NCBI GenBank assembly: GCA_950022295.1
Contig: OX465599.1
Location: 280,881,501-280,945,500, forward strand
Direction of reading: 5' to 3'
From: Bromus sterilis
Lineage: Eukaryota; Streptophyta; Magnoliopsida; Poales; Poaceae
Length of the DNA stretch: 64,000 nt
A program made the translations under genes and the position numbers. Within the stretch, counting starts at the first letter, position 1; every line of letters starts with the position of its first letter. Positions 31,673 through 42,937 of the stretch are shown here, one piece after another. Under the pieces are notes generated by a model. It saw nothing but the letters and a program-made list of their open reading frames with translations, searched no databases and had not been told where the DNA came from.

Positions 31673-34609
31673 CTTATTGATGCTCTCTTTTGTTCTTCAA
31701 CTCTTATTCATTATTTCTATGAGAGCATCATTAAAATCTTAAGCCTATCTTTATGGCTATAATGAAAGAGCTCTACGGAGACAACCCTTGTTATCTTTAG
31801 TTTGAGTTTTTTACTTTCAGTTTTTAGTGGTCTTGATGATTGTTACTACTGTAGAAACATCATTGTATCTTTATTTTCAAGCTTTGTGCCAAGTCTAGCC
31901 TCTGATTGCAAGAAAGTTCAAAAGTTGTGACATGCTGCCCAGAAAACAGATTCTGACCTTGGACGAAAATTTTAGCCTAAAATCACAAGATCATCTTTTT
32001 TATCTGAATTGTTTTGACAGCGTGCTCCATAAAATTGACTTTCGAGCGTCTGTTCTGAGTTTTTTGATTCGAGTTGCAGAAGTACCCCTAAAAAATTCTT
32101 TACTACCTGATGTTCTGTTTTTTACAGATTCTGCCACGTTTTGTCTCTCCTAACGTTTGCAAACCTTAAGCTTGCTTTTTCTTTGCAAAAACCATTTGGC
32201 AATCTTGAGAAACAGTATATCTTCAAGAATATCTTTATATCGAGTGGGAAAAATTATTTATTAAGGGTACTAACTTCTCTAATCAGCTTATGATGAGTTA
32301 TGTATGAAGGGAGTTTTCATGTGTGCGATGGAAGATGATGAAAGAAGATTCAGGAGTGTCAAGCGCTCAAGCTTGGGGATGCCCCCATGCATCCCCAACA
32401 AATATTCAAGGAGACTCAAGCGTCTAAGCTTGGGGATGCCCCTGTGCATCCCCTTCTCCATCAACAATCATCAGTTCGTCCTTCGTCTCACTATATTTTT
32501 ATTACTTCATGTGTTATGTGCTATGCTTGGAGCGTCTCGCTCTTAGGTTTTATTTTTAGTTTTCTTTAGCTTTGCTTGCTGTTCATAACAAGTTAGATCC
32601 CGTCTTACTTTGTGTGGGAGAGAAACACGCTCCGTTTGAACTAGAACTCCTCATAGGATTTGCATGATTATTTCCTTAGCTGTGAGTTGTTTTTTTCTTT
32701 TCTTAACTGCTGCCCTGTTTAGTTGTAATGCTTTAGTTTTCTTCTAGAGCTTTTCTTTTGTCTCAGGTTGAACTTTCTATAGGTTGCATGTTTTATCTTG
32801 TTAGAGAGTTTGCCTGTTGCACTGAGTTTTTTGTCTTGACTAGAAAGTAGGTAGTTGAAGTTGCTAATCTCTTTATAGTAGTAACTTGCAATAGTTTTGA
32901 GGTATTGACTAGAGTAATGTTTGAACTTTCGGTGTCAAGAGCTCGAGCCAATTAGTGATAGATGTCGTATTTTGGGCAATCCGTGTGATTTTTTAAAACC
33001 AAAACCCCTGTTGAGAACTCTAGCTACTAGATGGATCACAAACCTCTGGAGGGTTCGAATATTAGAGTACACTCACGTACCATGAGTCGAGGATGCACAA
33101 GGATAACCAAACCCCCATACACTCCTCCTCGGGGTACTTGTCTCTTTGTGAACCTCCTGATTAGATTGAGAGTTACCGATAATAAGTGCATGAGTTCTTC
33201 GGACTAATGTGAGTATTCGAAAGTTGACACTTCCACCCACCTATACTTTTCTAGCCTCTTCGGTACCGTGCATTGCCCTTTCTCACCTTGAGAGTTGGCG
33301 CATACTTCGCCGGTGCATCCAAACCCTTGGCACGATACGCTCTGTCATCATAAACCTCCTTATATCTTTCCTCAAAACAGCCACCATACCTACCTACAAG
33401 GCATTTCCATAGCCTTTCCGAGATACATTGCCATGCAACATCCACCTTCTCATGATTTGATCTTCATGTCATACATGCAACTTGCTTGATCGATGAGCCG
33501 CATGCTAGTTGGGCCTTGCCCTAATCATTGCTACATGACGCGCTAGTATCATTGCATATCCTGCTATCCTGGCAGAGGCATACATTTGCATCATGATAGT
33601 TATATCTTCTTTATGTGAGTACTTTTGTAAAGTGTGAAAGATCTCCTATATTCTTGTAAAATATAGAGTGTTGCCCCTAAAGTGAGGAAAAGATCCCAAA
33701 GAGGACATAATCAAAAGATCCCAAAGAGGACAAATGAGAGTTAAATAGAAAGAGCCATTGAGGCCACCAAAAAAATAGAAAAAAGAGAAAAAGAAAAATA
33801 AAAAAAGAGAAGGGGGCACACTACTATTCCTTTTGAGAGATCCACACTAGTACTTCATCCTCTATCCCTTGTACTCCATAGAGATCATCATCATGCATAT
33901 AGCTATGTGGGGACCTTCACACTATAGAACTTGGCTTGTATATTCCAATGATGAGCCTCCTCAAACGAGCTCTAGGTCTTCTTGAGCAAGCAATTTAGAT
34001 GCACCCCCACTAGTTCCCTTGGAGAGCTTTTAGCTCACATGTGCATCCATTGCATGGCAATCCCTACTCCTCACATCATATCTATCATATGGCCTTCTCT
34101 CGCCTATGATTGTCCTCATTGATGTGAGCCTTTCACACCTTTTTGTATTCCTCCTCCGCCTTCTTTCTGTTTCGCCTTTTAGGTGTCAACTTTCTTGCTC
34201 GCGCTCATCCATTGCATGAGTGCTCAAAATATAAAAAGGGAGTGGATCAGTTTGACTTGTACCTGGCTAGTGGTCTGGGGACGAGTCGAGATAAGAATCC
34301 AAAGGAGACCAAGTGTGAAACTTTAGTAGATAGTTGTTCTCAACAACCTTTTCTCTCTCTTTTTCTCAATCCCCTGCTTTCACGCAAACACCATCTGGAG
34401 ACATTTGAGTCACGGACAGCGAGAGATCTTGCACCTTTTGTTCTTTTGTTGCTTGTGTCAATGCTAATATAGACTCTTGCTTGTTAAGACTTGAATTGAA
34501 TTGCGTGCTTTGATTGCTTTACTTAAAAGTCCTTATATGGTTGTGTGGCATGTCACCATAGAAATTATGCTTGTTATCATTTACCTACTCGAGGACGAGC
34601 AGGAATTAA
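31673..34609 (+). other. Gypsy-3 long 3' non-coding region
   Basis: About 2.9 kb without a supportable gene. It holds the block shared with Gypsy-2 (31828-32120), two GGGGATGC/GCATCCCC hairpins (32375-32399 and 32432-32455), a repeated GATCCCAAAGAGGAC (33688-33738) and an A-rich purine tract (33768-33822). Confidence 0.75.
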
Positions 34610-34621
34610 ACTTGGGGATGT
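34610..34621 (+). other. Gypsy-3 polypurine tract
   Basis: ACTTGGGGATGT directly precedes the 3' LTR. The same CTTGGGGATG core recurs in the internal hairpins near 32375 and 32432. Confidence 0.75.
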
Positions 34622-36079
34622 TGATACGTCCCAAACGTATCTATAATTTCTTCTTGTTCCATGCATGTTTTGTGTGGCTTTGCCATGATTTGCTTGAACT
34701 TTCATACACTTTTGAGCATATTTGGACTAATCTATTAACCCAATGCACCCATCTGCCAGTTGTTGTTTTCTGCTGTTTTTGTATTTCAGGTTTTCCGGCC
34801 ATTAAAAGTGCTCCAAAAAATCCGGAAAAATCAGATAAAAAATCAGCGACCCAGAAGCTTCCGGAATCACCAAGGTAGCGGAGGGGGGCCACCACCAGGA
34901 GACCAGGAGGGTCCCTGGCGTGGCCCCACCCTAGGCCGCGCCAGGAGGCCTCCTGACTACCTGGTGGGTCCCCTCGACACCCCCCTCCGCCTATATTTAG
35001 CCCTCCGGGTGGAAACCCCTAATATCGAAGTACTTTTTCCAGAAGCCATTCCGATCTCCGCCGCCATCGCCAACAAGCTTTGGGGGACTAGAATTCCTGT
35101 GCCGGCACCCTGCCGGGACGGGGAAGTGCCCCTGGATTCATCTCCGTCGACGTTGCTTCCTCCCTCCATGAAACGGGAGTAGTTCTCCCTCGGGGCTGAG
35201 GTTTCTACCAGTAGCTATGTGTTCTTCTCGATATCCCATGATGTGATCTTCGTTGTGATCATAGGCTATGTTAATCTAGGGTGATCCCATGATATTTCCC
35301 CTTCCTCTATGTATTGGATTGATGTACTCAATTGATCTTATCTAGTATAATCCCAGAGACCAAGGTGACAGCGGTCTATTGGACATGGGTTAGAAGAATA
35401 TTATCATGAGTGATTTCCTCTTTTGTGTGTTGATTGAAGATTGAGAGTCTCTTGGTGCGTGTCTTTGACTATCCTTGAGATATGTTGTGGTGATTGTGGT
35501 ACTCTCTTTGGATGGTCGCGGTGACATTTGGAAATCCATAGATTGAGAACTACGAACTTTGAGGTGTGCTTTTGTAGCCCTACATAATTCTCATCCTCTC
35601 TTGACCATAAAGGAATGACCTCCGAGTGCGTCCCCATTGCATGTTTTATGGGAAATATGATGTGATTAGACTATGTTAATGTTGTTGAGAGTTGCCACTA
35701 GTGAAAGTATGAAGCCTAGGCCTTGTTTCCACCATTGTTACACCGTTTGTGCTCACTTTTGTCACATGTTTGCTTGCTGCACTTTTTATTACAGATTTAT
35801 ATTACCTTGCTTTGCCACACCTATCACTCGTATTTTACCATCTCTTCGCCGAACTAGTGCACCTATACAACTCCTAGTTGTATTAGGTGTGTTGGGGACA
35901 CAAGAGACTTCTTGTAGCTTAATTGCAGGGTTGCTCGAGAGAGACCATCTTCAACCTCTACTTCCCTGATTTCGATAAACCTTAGGTCATCCACTTGAGG
36001 GAAATTGCTGCTGTCCTACAAACCTCTGCGCTTGGAGGCCCAACATAGTCTACAAGAATAGAAGCGTGCGTAGAAATCA
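34622..36079 (+). repeat. Gypsy-3 3' LTR
   Basis: 1458-bp partner of 27762-29217. The palindrome at 34914-34945 has a change in the left arm (GCGTGG) while the right arm is perfect, the reverse of the 5' LTR. It is followed by the target duplication GTGGG. Confidence 0.95.
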
Positions 36080-36084
36080 GTGGG

Positions 36085-36697
36085 CTACGGCCCAGGACCG
36101 TTGCATCGACGGCATACATAAGCAGGCGCTAGGTTGTGGAGTCACTCACTTTCTCACTCTCTCCCTCTGCCTCCGCCGTCACCTACTGTTCCTTGCTCTG
36201 TGTTGCCTCCGGCTACCCCAACCCGTCGACCGCGTGCACGGTTGTTCAGGTGAGCAGGTGCCTCCGGAACCGCGACCTTCGAGATCCTGCCTGGGAGAAG
36301 GCCGATAAGGTTTTGGGGAGCGTCTCGGCGCGAGTGCTCTCGATCCGTCCCCGTCCTCTGCTTTGACTCCGGCCGCTTCTTCCACTCCTTCGACTACATC
36401 AACTCCATGGCGAACGACGATGCTTCCAAGGCTGCCGCCTTGAAGAAGGCGACCGACGAGTCCCAGGCTGCTGCTGCAGCCGCCGCGTTGGCGTGGCCAA
36501 CCGCGGGGTATGATTCGTTCATCCCCTTTATACTCCTTTATATGCTTGCCGTATATGTGTTGTACATAGATGTTTCAGTCCAAGGTTTTATACGTGCTAG
36601 CATGTTTAGTTTTCGGTATGAGATGCATGCCGCAAATGCCATGTTTACTGTTTACTCATGGATTAGATTAACCGAAAATATGCTAATATTTCCATCA
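36085..36697 (+). repeat. Copia 5' LTR, final piece, containing the gag start codon
   Basis: Matches 47393-47994 and ends CCATCA. An ATG at 36407 starts MANDDASKAAALKKATDES, still inside the LTR. The same frame exists in the 3' LTR but there the ATG is ATT. No usual tRNA-Met primer site is seen directly after the LTR, which is unexplained. Confidence 0.82.
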
Positions 36698-37083
36698 ATC
36701 CAAAAACCTTATTATAGGCATTTTTAGGTTCAAAGCTTCGCTGCTACACTGAAGCCGGAAAAATTTACCGGGTTGCATTTTAAGCGTTGGCAGACAAGGA
36801 CCACCTTGTGGCTCACAGCGATGAATGTGTTCTGGGCTGGCGGTGTGTCTCCCACAGAAACGATTTCTCCTGAACAGGAGAAGGTGTTTAGGTAGGCAAC
36901 CACAATATTTGTGGGAGCCCTCATCAGTGTGATTGGAGACAAGCTGATAGACGCATATCTCCATATGCGGGTCGCCAAGAACTTGTGGGATGCGCTCGAA
37001 TCTAAATTCGGGGCAACCGATGCTGGTAGTGAATTGTACACGATGGAGCGGTTCCATGACTACAAGATGGTTGATAACCGTCC
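36698..37083 (+). pseudogene. Copia gag, N-terminal segment
   Basis: From about 36730 the frame reads SFAATLKPEKFTGLHFKRWQ, LWLTAMNVFWAGG, LIDAYLHMRVAKNLWDALE and ELYTMERFHDYKMVDNRP, the UBN2-type gag of TNT1-like Copia elements. A TAG lies at 36893-36895. The frame is cut at 37083 by the tandem LTR element and resumes at 42938. Confidence 0.85.
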
Positions 37084-37694
37084 TGACGGGGATCAACCCC
37101 GGCAAATCCCATGGTCAGGGACCCTGGGTTAGTCATGAGAGGCACAGGTTGGACGATAGCTCGTCGGCAAACAGGAAGGCACGCTCCTGCTCGATATTAT
37201 TGATGGGGGAGATGCGATTACAGTGGATGCCAAGGCTGGAGCGCTCAAGGCTAGGGTTACAGATGATATTGGTTCCTCGAACAGCGGACAAGCGACACAT
37301 GGGGCACGATTTACCCAGCTTCAGGACCCCGGAGAGAAAACCCTACATGCTGCTTGTCTGATGTTGTATTGATGATGGTGTACACAGGTGCCGTAAGGGT
37401 TTTGGTGGAGAGAGATCTGTCTAGTCCTATGCGTGGGGGTTGAGAGCTTCTGTTGTGGTTGAGACCTGATGTCTAGAGAGGTGCCCCTACCTCGCTTTAT
37501 ATAGATAGCCAGGTAGGGTTTTACAAGAGTCCTAGTCGACTACAAGTAGGAGTCCTTTTCTTGCGCCTCAAGTCTTCGGTTTCACGTCTTATTCCATCAT
37601 GTCGGTGTCCACGAGTAGTCCTTTGGTGGGCCGCCAGCCATAACACGCACCAGGTATCCTCTCGTAGAGGAGTCGTGGGATCACCCCCTCGTCA
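37084..37694 (-). repeat. Tandem element LTR, copy a
   Basis: 611 bp. Differs from the other copies at a few sites (for example GGCAAATCC for GTCAAATCC near its left end). Confidence 0.95.
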
Positions 37695-39702
37695 GTAGCC
37701 CCCGAGTGCCTGGGGGACTCGAATAGTCGCGCAGGGACTCGAATCTGTAGTAGCCTCCGTAGTGCGTGTCGATCATTTGCTGACGAGTAGTCGAAGATGT
37801 CGTGAGTATGCTCCCGATGGGAGTATTTGGATGAAGCATCGAAATTGCAATATGGTTCGTATTCTTGTTTCATCGTCGGGTGGGGAGAAGTTTCCCAGTC
37901 GAGCGGTCGTCGCGGGCGCGTTAGCGCTCCCGATGGGAGTAGCCCCCGAGGCTATGTGCGACTCATAGAGTCGCGCATAGGCTCAAGTTGTTTTTAAGCT
38001 AACCCCGTCGTTCTTGTCAGTTGCGCGAGTAGTGCTCATCGGGTGCGCGTCAGCGCTCCCGATGGGAGTAGCCCCCGAGGCTATGTTCGACTGCTTGCAG
38101 TCGAGCATAGACTCAAGACTTCTTCGTCGTCGAGTAATTTTCATCTGAGGAAGTGCTCGACTCGGGTCTTGCGTCGTAGGCGTGAGTTGTTGTAGATACC
38201 AGTCGTGGACGAGGAGGTTGGCCTCGCCGCGTCATGAGGGCGCCCAGCCCCCGAGCATCTGCTGAGAAGGAGAAAAAGGTGCAACTGTATTAAGATGTTC
38301 TTGCGCGATATACAAAAGAATTGTAAGGTGCATGATTTTCAGATGTTGCACTTTTGTCGAGTGGATAATGTAGCATAAATATAAGGTTTATGCGTGTCTT
38401 TTTGTGAGTAGGCCCTCCGGCAGCATACTCTTGCCGGGTAACAGGGACGCGATGCCAGACTTGTTGAACCCGGAGACAAGAGCGACCTTTGGTACCCAGA
38501 CTCACTACTTTGACGAACGCGAATAAACAGCATATAAAACTGAGCATGATCCAAAGAATGATTTTTTAGCCCTCAGATGTTTGTGTGCGACTGTGTAGTC
38601 GTCTTTGGCGACTAATCGAGAATGTATAAAGGTTTTGGAGTCATAGCATAAGAATGTGAAGAAAACTTAGCTGTAGGATCGACGCGGCAGAGGATGTCGA
38701 AGATGATCAGTCGAGCAGTCAACGATGAGCAGTCGACGATGCGAGAACGGAGACCATGTGACGGCAACTGCGACGTTCAGCCCCCGAGTCTGCGAGCCCC
38801 CGAGCATCGAGTGCGCGTCGTGATTCGTCTGTGGTTGATGTAGAAGACGGAGTCGATGCCTCGCCCGTAGACGTGTGCAGCCTAATTCCACAATCTGTTG
38901 CGGCGACGGTTTCGACTGCGTTTTTTTTCTTTATCTTCGATCTGGATCTTCGTAGTGAATAAGTGTTGATGTAGTCGCCGAGTCGTCGAATTGTCGATTG
39001 CTCGTCGTGTGCTGTTGTTGTAGCGGCTTGAGTCGATGTAGAAACATTGGTGAGTCATCCATGGCATGTCGAGTCAGAGTAGAAGCCTTGTGGGTCAAGA
39101 TTGAACCCGATATCGCGCTTCGAAATTCGCGATCTTCCGTAGATCCAAAAACGCGTTGCAGTGCGAGAGCCGCTGACGGAGATCTAACCGTTGGAATTTT
39201 CTGAAATTTTTTGTGATGATGAGGGATTGAATCCGCATGCTTTCAACGAAGGGATCTTCAATTTGATGTCCGAGCTAATGTCAGGAATTTATTTTATGGA
39301 GTCGCGCGGAGTTCCGTCAGATTCCGAGAGTGCTTCAGTGCGCGGGTCGCCGAGGGAGATCCTTCCGTTGGAATTTGCTGAAAGTTTCACAGATTTTTTA
39401 GAATTGGATTTTGCATCTTTTCACCGAAGGGATCGTCGAGATGAGCTCCGAGTCGCCGTCGCGAGTGCCCGCAACACAAACGTTTTTCTGTCCTGTAGGC
39501 TGCGCGTGAGCGCTTTTGTTGATGTCGATCTTCGAGTGGCGCGCTCGAAAAATTTCTTGTTTTCTCCGTGAGCTTGATGTAGATCTTGATGTAGTTGTTG
39601 AAGAAGTCGAGTATTGATGGAGTCGTCGACTTGCTGATTGCTGATGAAGGGGTCGTCGAGATCGTGATTCCAACCTGTGTAGTTCCCACAGACGGCGCCA
39701 AT
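37695..39702 (-). repeat. Tandem element internal region, copy 1
   Basis: 2008 bp without a gene. It has several short repeats of GCTCCCGATGGGAGTA and AGCCCCCGAGGCTATG (around 37810, 37925 and 38055). The minus-strand end next to LTR a is purine-rich (CTCGGGGGCTAC), a likely polypurine tract. Reading frames of 60-125 codons occur on both strands but show no domain. Confidence 0.9.
39681..39701 (-). other. Tandem element primer-binding site, copy 1
   Basis: The minus strand reads TTGGCGCCGTCTGTGGGAA next to the LTR. This is a different primer site from the tRNA-Asp sites of the Gypsy elements here; from memory it is of the kind reported for Dasheng/RIRE2-type elements. A second copy is at 42300-42320. 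Confidence 0.7.
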
Positions 39703-40313
39703 TGACGGGGATCAACCCCGTCAAATCCCATGGTCAGGGACCCTGGGTTAGTCATGAGAGGCACAGGTTGGACGATAGCTCGTCGGCAAACAGGAAGGCA
39801 CGCTCCTGCTCGATATTATTGATGGGGGAGATGCGATTACAGTGGATGCCAAGGCTGGAGCGCTCAAGGCTAGGGTTACAGATGATATTGGTTCCTCGAA
39901 CAGCTGACAAGCGACACATGGGGCACGATTTACCCAGCTTCAGGCCCCCGGAGAGAAAACCCTACATGCTGCTTTTCTGATGTTGTATTGATGATGGTGT
40001 ACACAGGTGCCGTAAGGGTTTTGGTGGAGAGAGATCTGTCTAGTCCTATGCGTGGGGGTTGAGAGCTTCTGTTGTGGTTGAGACCTGATGTCTAGAGAGG
40101 TGCCCCTACCTCGCTTTATATAGATAGCCAGGTAGGGTTTTACAAGAGTCCTAGTCGACTACAAGTAGGAGTCCTTTTCTTGCGCCTCAAGTCTTCGGCT
40201 TCACGTCTTATTCCATCATGTCGGTGTCCACGAGTGGTCCTCTGGTGGGCCGCCAGCCATAACACGCACCAGTTATCCTCTCGTAGAGGAGTCGTGGGAT
40301 CACCCCCTCGTCA
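39703..40313 (-). repeat. Tandem element LTR, copy b (shared middle)
   Basis: 611 bp, serving as the right LTR of the first unit and the left LTR of the second. Confidence 0.95.
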
Positions 40314-42321
40314 GTAGCCCCCGAGTGCCTGGGGGACTCGAATAGTCGCGCAGGGACTCGAATCTGTAGTAGCCTCCGTAGTGCGTGTCGATCATTTGCT
40401 GACGAGTAGTCGAAGATGTCGTGAGTATGCTCCCGATGGGAGTATTTGGATGAAGCATCGAAATTGCAATCTGGTTCGTCTTCTTGTTTCATCGTCGGGT
40501 GGGGAGAAGTTTCCCAGTCAAGCGGTCGTCGCGTGCGCGTTAGCGCTCCCGATGGGAGTAGCCCCCGAGGCTATGTGCGACTCATAGAGTCGCGCATAGG
40601 CTCAAGTTGTTTTTAAGCTAACCCCGTCGTTCTTGTCAGTTGCGCGAGTAGTGCTCATCGGGTGCGCGTCAGCGCTCCCGATGGGAGTAGCCCCCGAGGC
40701 TATGTTCGACTGCTTGCAGTCGAGCATAGACTCAAGACTTCTTCGTCGTCGAGTAATTTTCATCTGAGGAAGTGCTCGACTCGGGTCTTGCGTCGTAGGC
40801 GTGAGTTGTTGTAGATACCAGTCGTGGACGAGGAGGTTGGCCTCGCCGCGTCATGAGGGCGCCCAGCCCCCGAGCATCTGCTGAGAAGGAGAAAAAGGTG
40901 CAACTGTATTAAGATGTTCTTGCGCGATATACAAAAGAATTGTAAGGTGCATGATTTTCAGATGTTGCACTTTTGTCGAGTGGATAATGTAGCATAAATA
41001 TAAGGTTTATGCGTGTCTTTTTGTGAGTAGGCCCTCCGGCAGCATACTCTTGCCGGGTAACAGGGACGCGATGCCAGACTTGTTGAACCCGGAGACAAGA
41101 GCGACCTTTGGTACCCAGACTCACTACTTTGACGAACGCGAATAAACAGCATATAAAACTGAGCATGATCCAAAGAATGATTTTTTAGCCCTCAGATGTT
41201 TGTGTGCGACTGTGTAGTCGTCTTTGGCGACTAATCGAGAATGTATAAAGGTTTTGGAGTCATAGCATAAGAATGTGAAGAAAACTTAGCTGTAGGATCG
41301 ACGCGGCAGAGGATGTCGAAGATGATCAGTCGAGCAGTCAACGATGAGCAGTCGACGATGCGAGAACGGAGACCATGTGACGGCAACTGCGACGTTCAGC
41401 CCCCGAGTCTGCGAGCCCCCGAGCATCGAGTGCGCGTCGTGATTCGTCTGTGGTTGATGTAGAAGACGGAGTCGATGCCTCGCCCGTAGACGTGTGCAGC
41501 CTAATTCCACAATCTGTTGCGGCGACGGTTTCGACTGCGTTTTTTTTCTTTATCTTCGATCTGGATCTTCGTAGTGAATAAGTGTTGATGTAGTCGCCGA
41601 GTCGTCGAATTGTCGATTGCTCGTCGTGTGCTGTTGTTGTAGCGGCTTGAGTCGATGTAGAAACATTGGTGAGTCATCCATGGCATGTCGAGTCAGAGTA
41701 GAAGCCTTGTGGGTCAAGATTGAACCCGATATCGCGCTTCGAAATTCGCGATCTTCCGTAGATCCAAAAACGCGTTGCAGTGCGAGAGCCGCTGACGGAG
41801 ATCTAACCGTTGGAATTTTCTGAAATTTTTTGTGATGATGAGGGATTGAATCCGCATGCTTTCAACGAAGGGATCTTCAATTTGATGTCCGAGCTAATGT
41901 CAGGAATTTATTTTATGGAGTCGCGCGGAGTTCCGTCAGATTCCGAGAGTGCTTCAGTGCGCGGGTCGCCGAGGGAGATCCTTCCGTTGGAATTTGCTGA
42001 AAGTTTCACAGATTTTTTAGAATTGGATTTTGCATCTTTTCACCGAAGGGATCGTCGAGATGAGCTCCGAGTCGCCGTCGCGAGTGCCCGCAACACAAAC
42101 GTTTTTCTGTCCTGTAGGCTGCGCGTGAGCGCTTTTGTTGATGTCGATCTTCGAGTGGCGCGCTCGAAAAATTTCTTGTTTTCTCCGTGAGCTTGATGTA
42201 GATCTTGATGTAGTTGTTGAAGAAGTCGAGTATTGATGGAGTCGTCGACTTGCTGATTGCTGATGAAGGGGTCGTCGAGATCGTGATTCCAACCTGTGTA
42301 GTTCCCACAGACGGCGCCAAT
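40314..42321 (-). repeat. Tandem element internal region, copy 2
   Basis: 2008 bp, near-identical to 37695-39702; the differences I saw are confined to a few sites near the left end (for example CGCGTGCGCG for CGCGGGCGCG). Confidence 0.95.
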
Positions 42322-42932
42322 TGACGGGGATCAACCCCGTCAAATCCCATGGTCAGGGACCCTGGGTTAGTCATGAGAGGCACAGGTTGGACGATAGCTC
42401 GTCGGCAAACAGGAAGGCACGCTCCTGCTCGATATTATTGATGGGGGAGATGCGATTACAGTGGATGCCAAGGCTGGAGCGCTCAAGGCTAGGGTTACAG
42501 ATGATATTGGTTCCTCGAACGGCGGACAAGCGACACATGGGGCACGATTTACCCAGCTTCAGGCCCCCGGAGGGAAAACCCTACATGCTTCTTGTCTGAT
42601 GTTGTATTGATGATGGTGTACACAGGTGTCGTGAGGGCTTTGGTGGAGAGAGATCTGTCTAGTCCTATGTGTGGGGGTTGAGAGCTTCTGTTGTGGTTGA
42701 GACCTGATGTCTAGAGAGGTGCCCCTACCTCGCTTAATATAGATAGCCAGGTAGGGTTTTACAAGAGTCCTAGTCGACTACAAGTAGGAGTCCTTGTCTT
42801 GCGCCTCAAGTCTTCGGCTTCACGTCTTATTCCATCATGTCGGTGTTCACGTGTGGGCCTCTGGTGGGCCGCCAGCCATGACACGCACCAGGTACCCTCT
42901 CGTAGAGGAGTCGTGGGATCACCCCCTCGTCA
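42322..42932 (-). repeat. Tandem element LTR, copy c (5' LTR on the minus strand)
   Basis: 611 bp, somewhat more diverged from a and b than they are from each other (for example GTGTTCACGTGTGGGCC), and followed by the CGTCC target duplication. Confidence 0.95.
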
Positions 42933-42937
42933 CGTCC

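Larger units (their letters stand above)
27762..36079 (+). mobile_element. Gypsy-3: gag-only non-autonomous Gypsy element
   Basis: LTRs 27762-29217 and 34622-36079 start TGATAC and end ATCA. The target duplication is GTGGG (27757-27761 and 36080-36084). The primer site is tRNA-Asp type and the polypurine tract precedes 34622. The internal region encodes gag with a zinc knuckle and a second frame of unknown function, then about 2.9 kb of non-coding sequence. No RT or integrase similarity is present. The two LTRs are very alike. Confidence 0.95.
37084..42932 (-). mobile_element. Tandem LTR element: LTR-internal-LTR-internal-LTR, non-coding
   Basis: Three 611-bp LTRs (37084-37694, 39703-40313, 42322-42932) separate two 2008-bp internal regions, with an exact period of 2619 bp. 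The whole is flanked by CGTCC (37079-37083 and 42933-42937). The LTRs begin TGACG and end CGTCA. The primer site lies on the minus strand, so the element is oriented minus. Neither internal region has a supportable coding sequence, so it resembles a large retrotransposon derivative of the Dasheng kind. The two internals look almost identical, so the tandem form is recent. Confidence 0.95.

Noticed and set aside
37762..42599. Many frames of 60-126 codons on both strands in the tandem LTR element
   Set aside because: Same frames in both internals simply reflect duplication; no domain, no consistent codon pattern.
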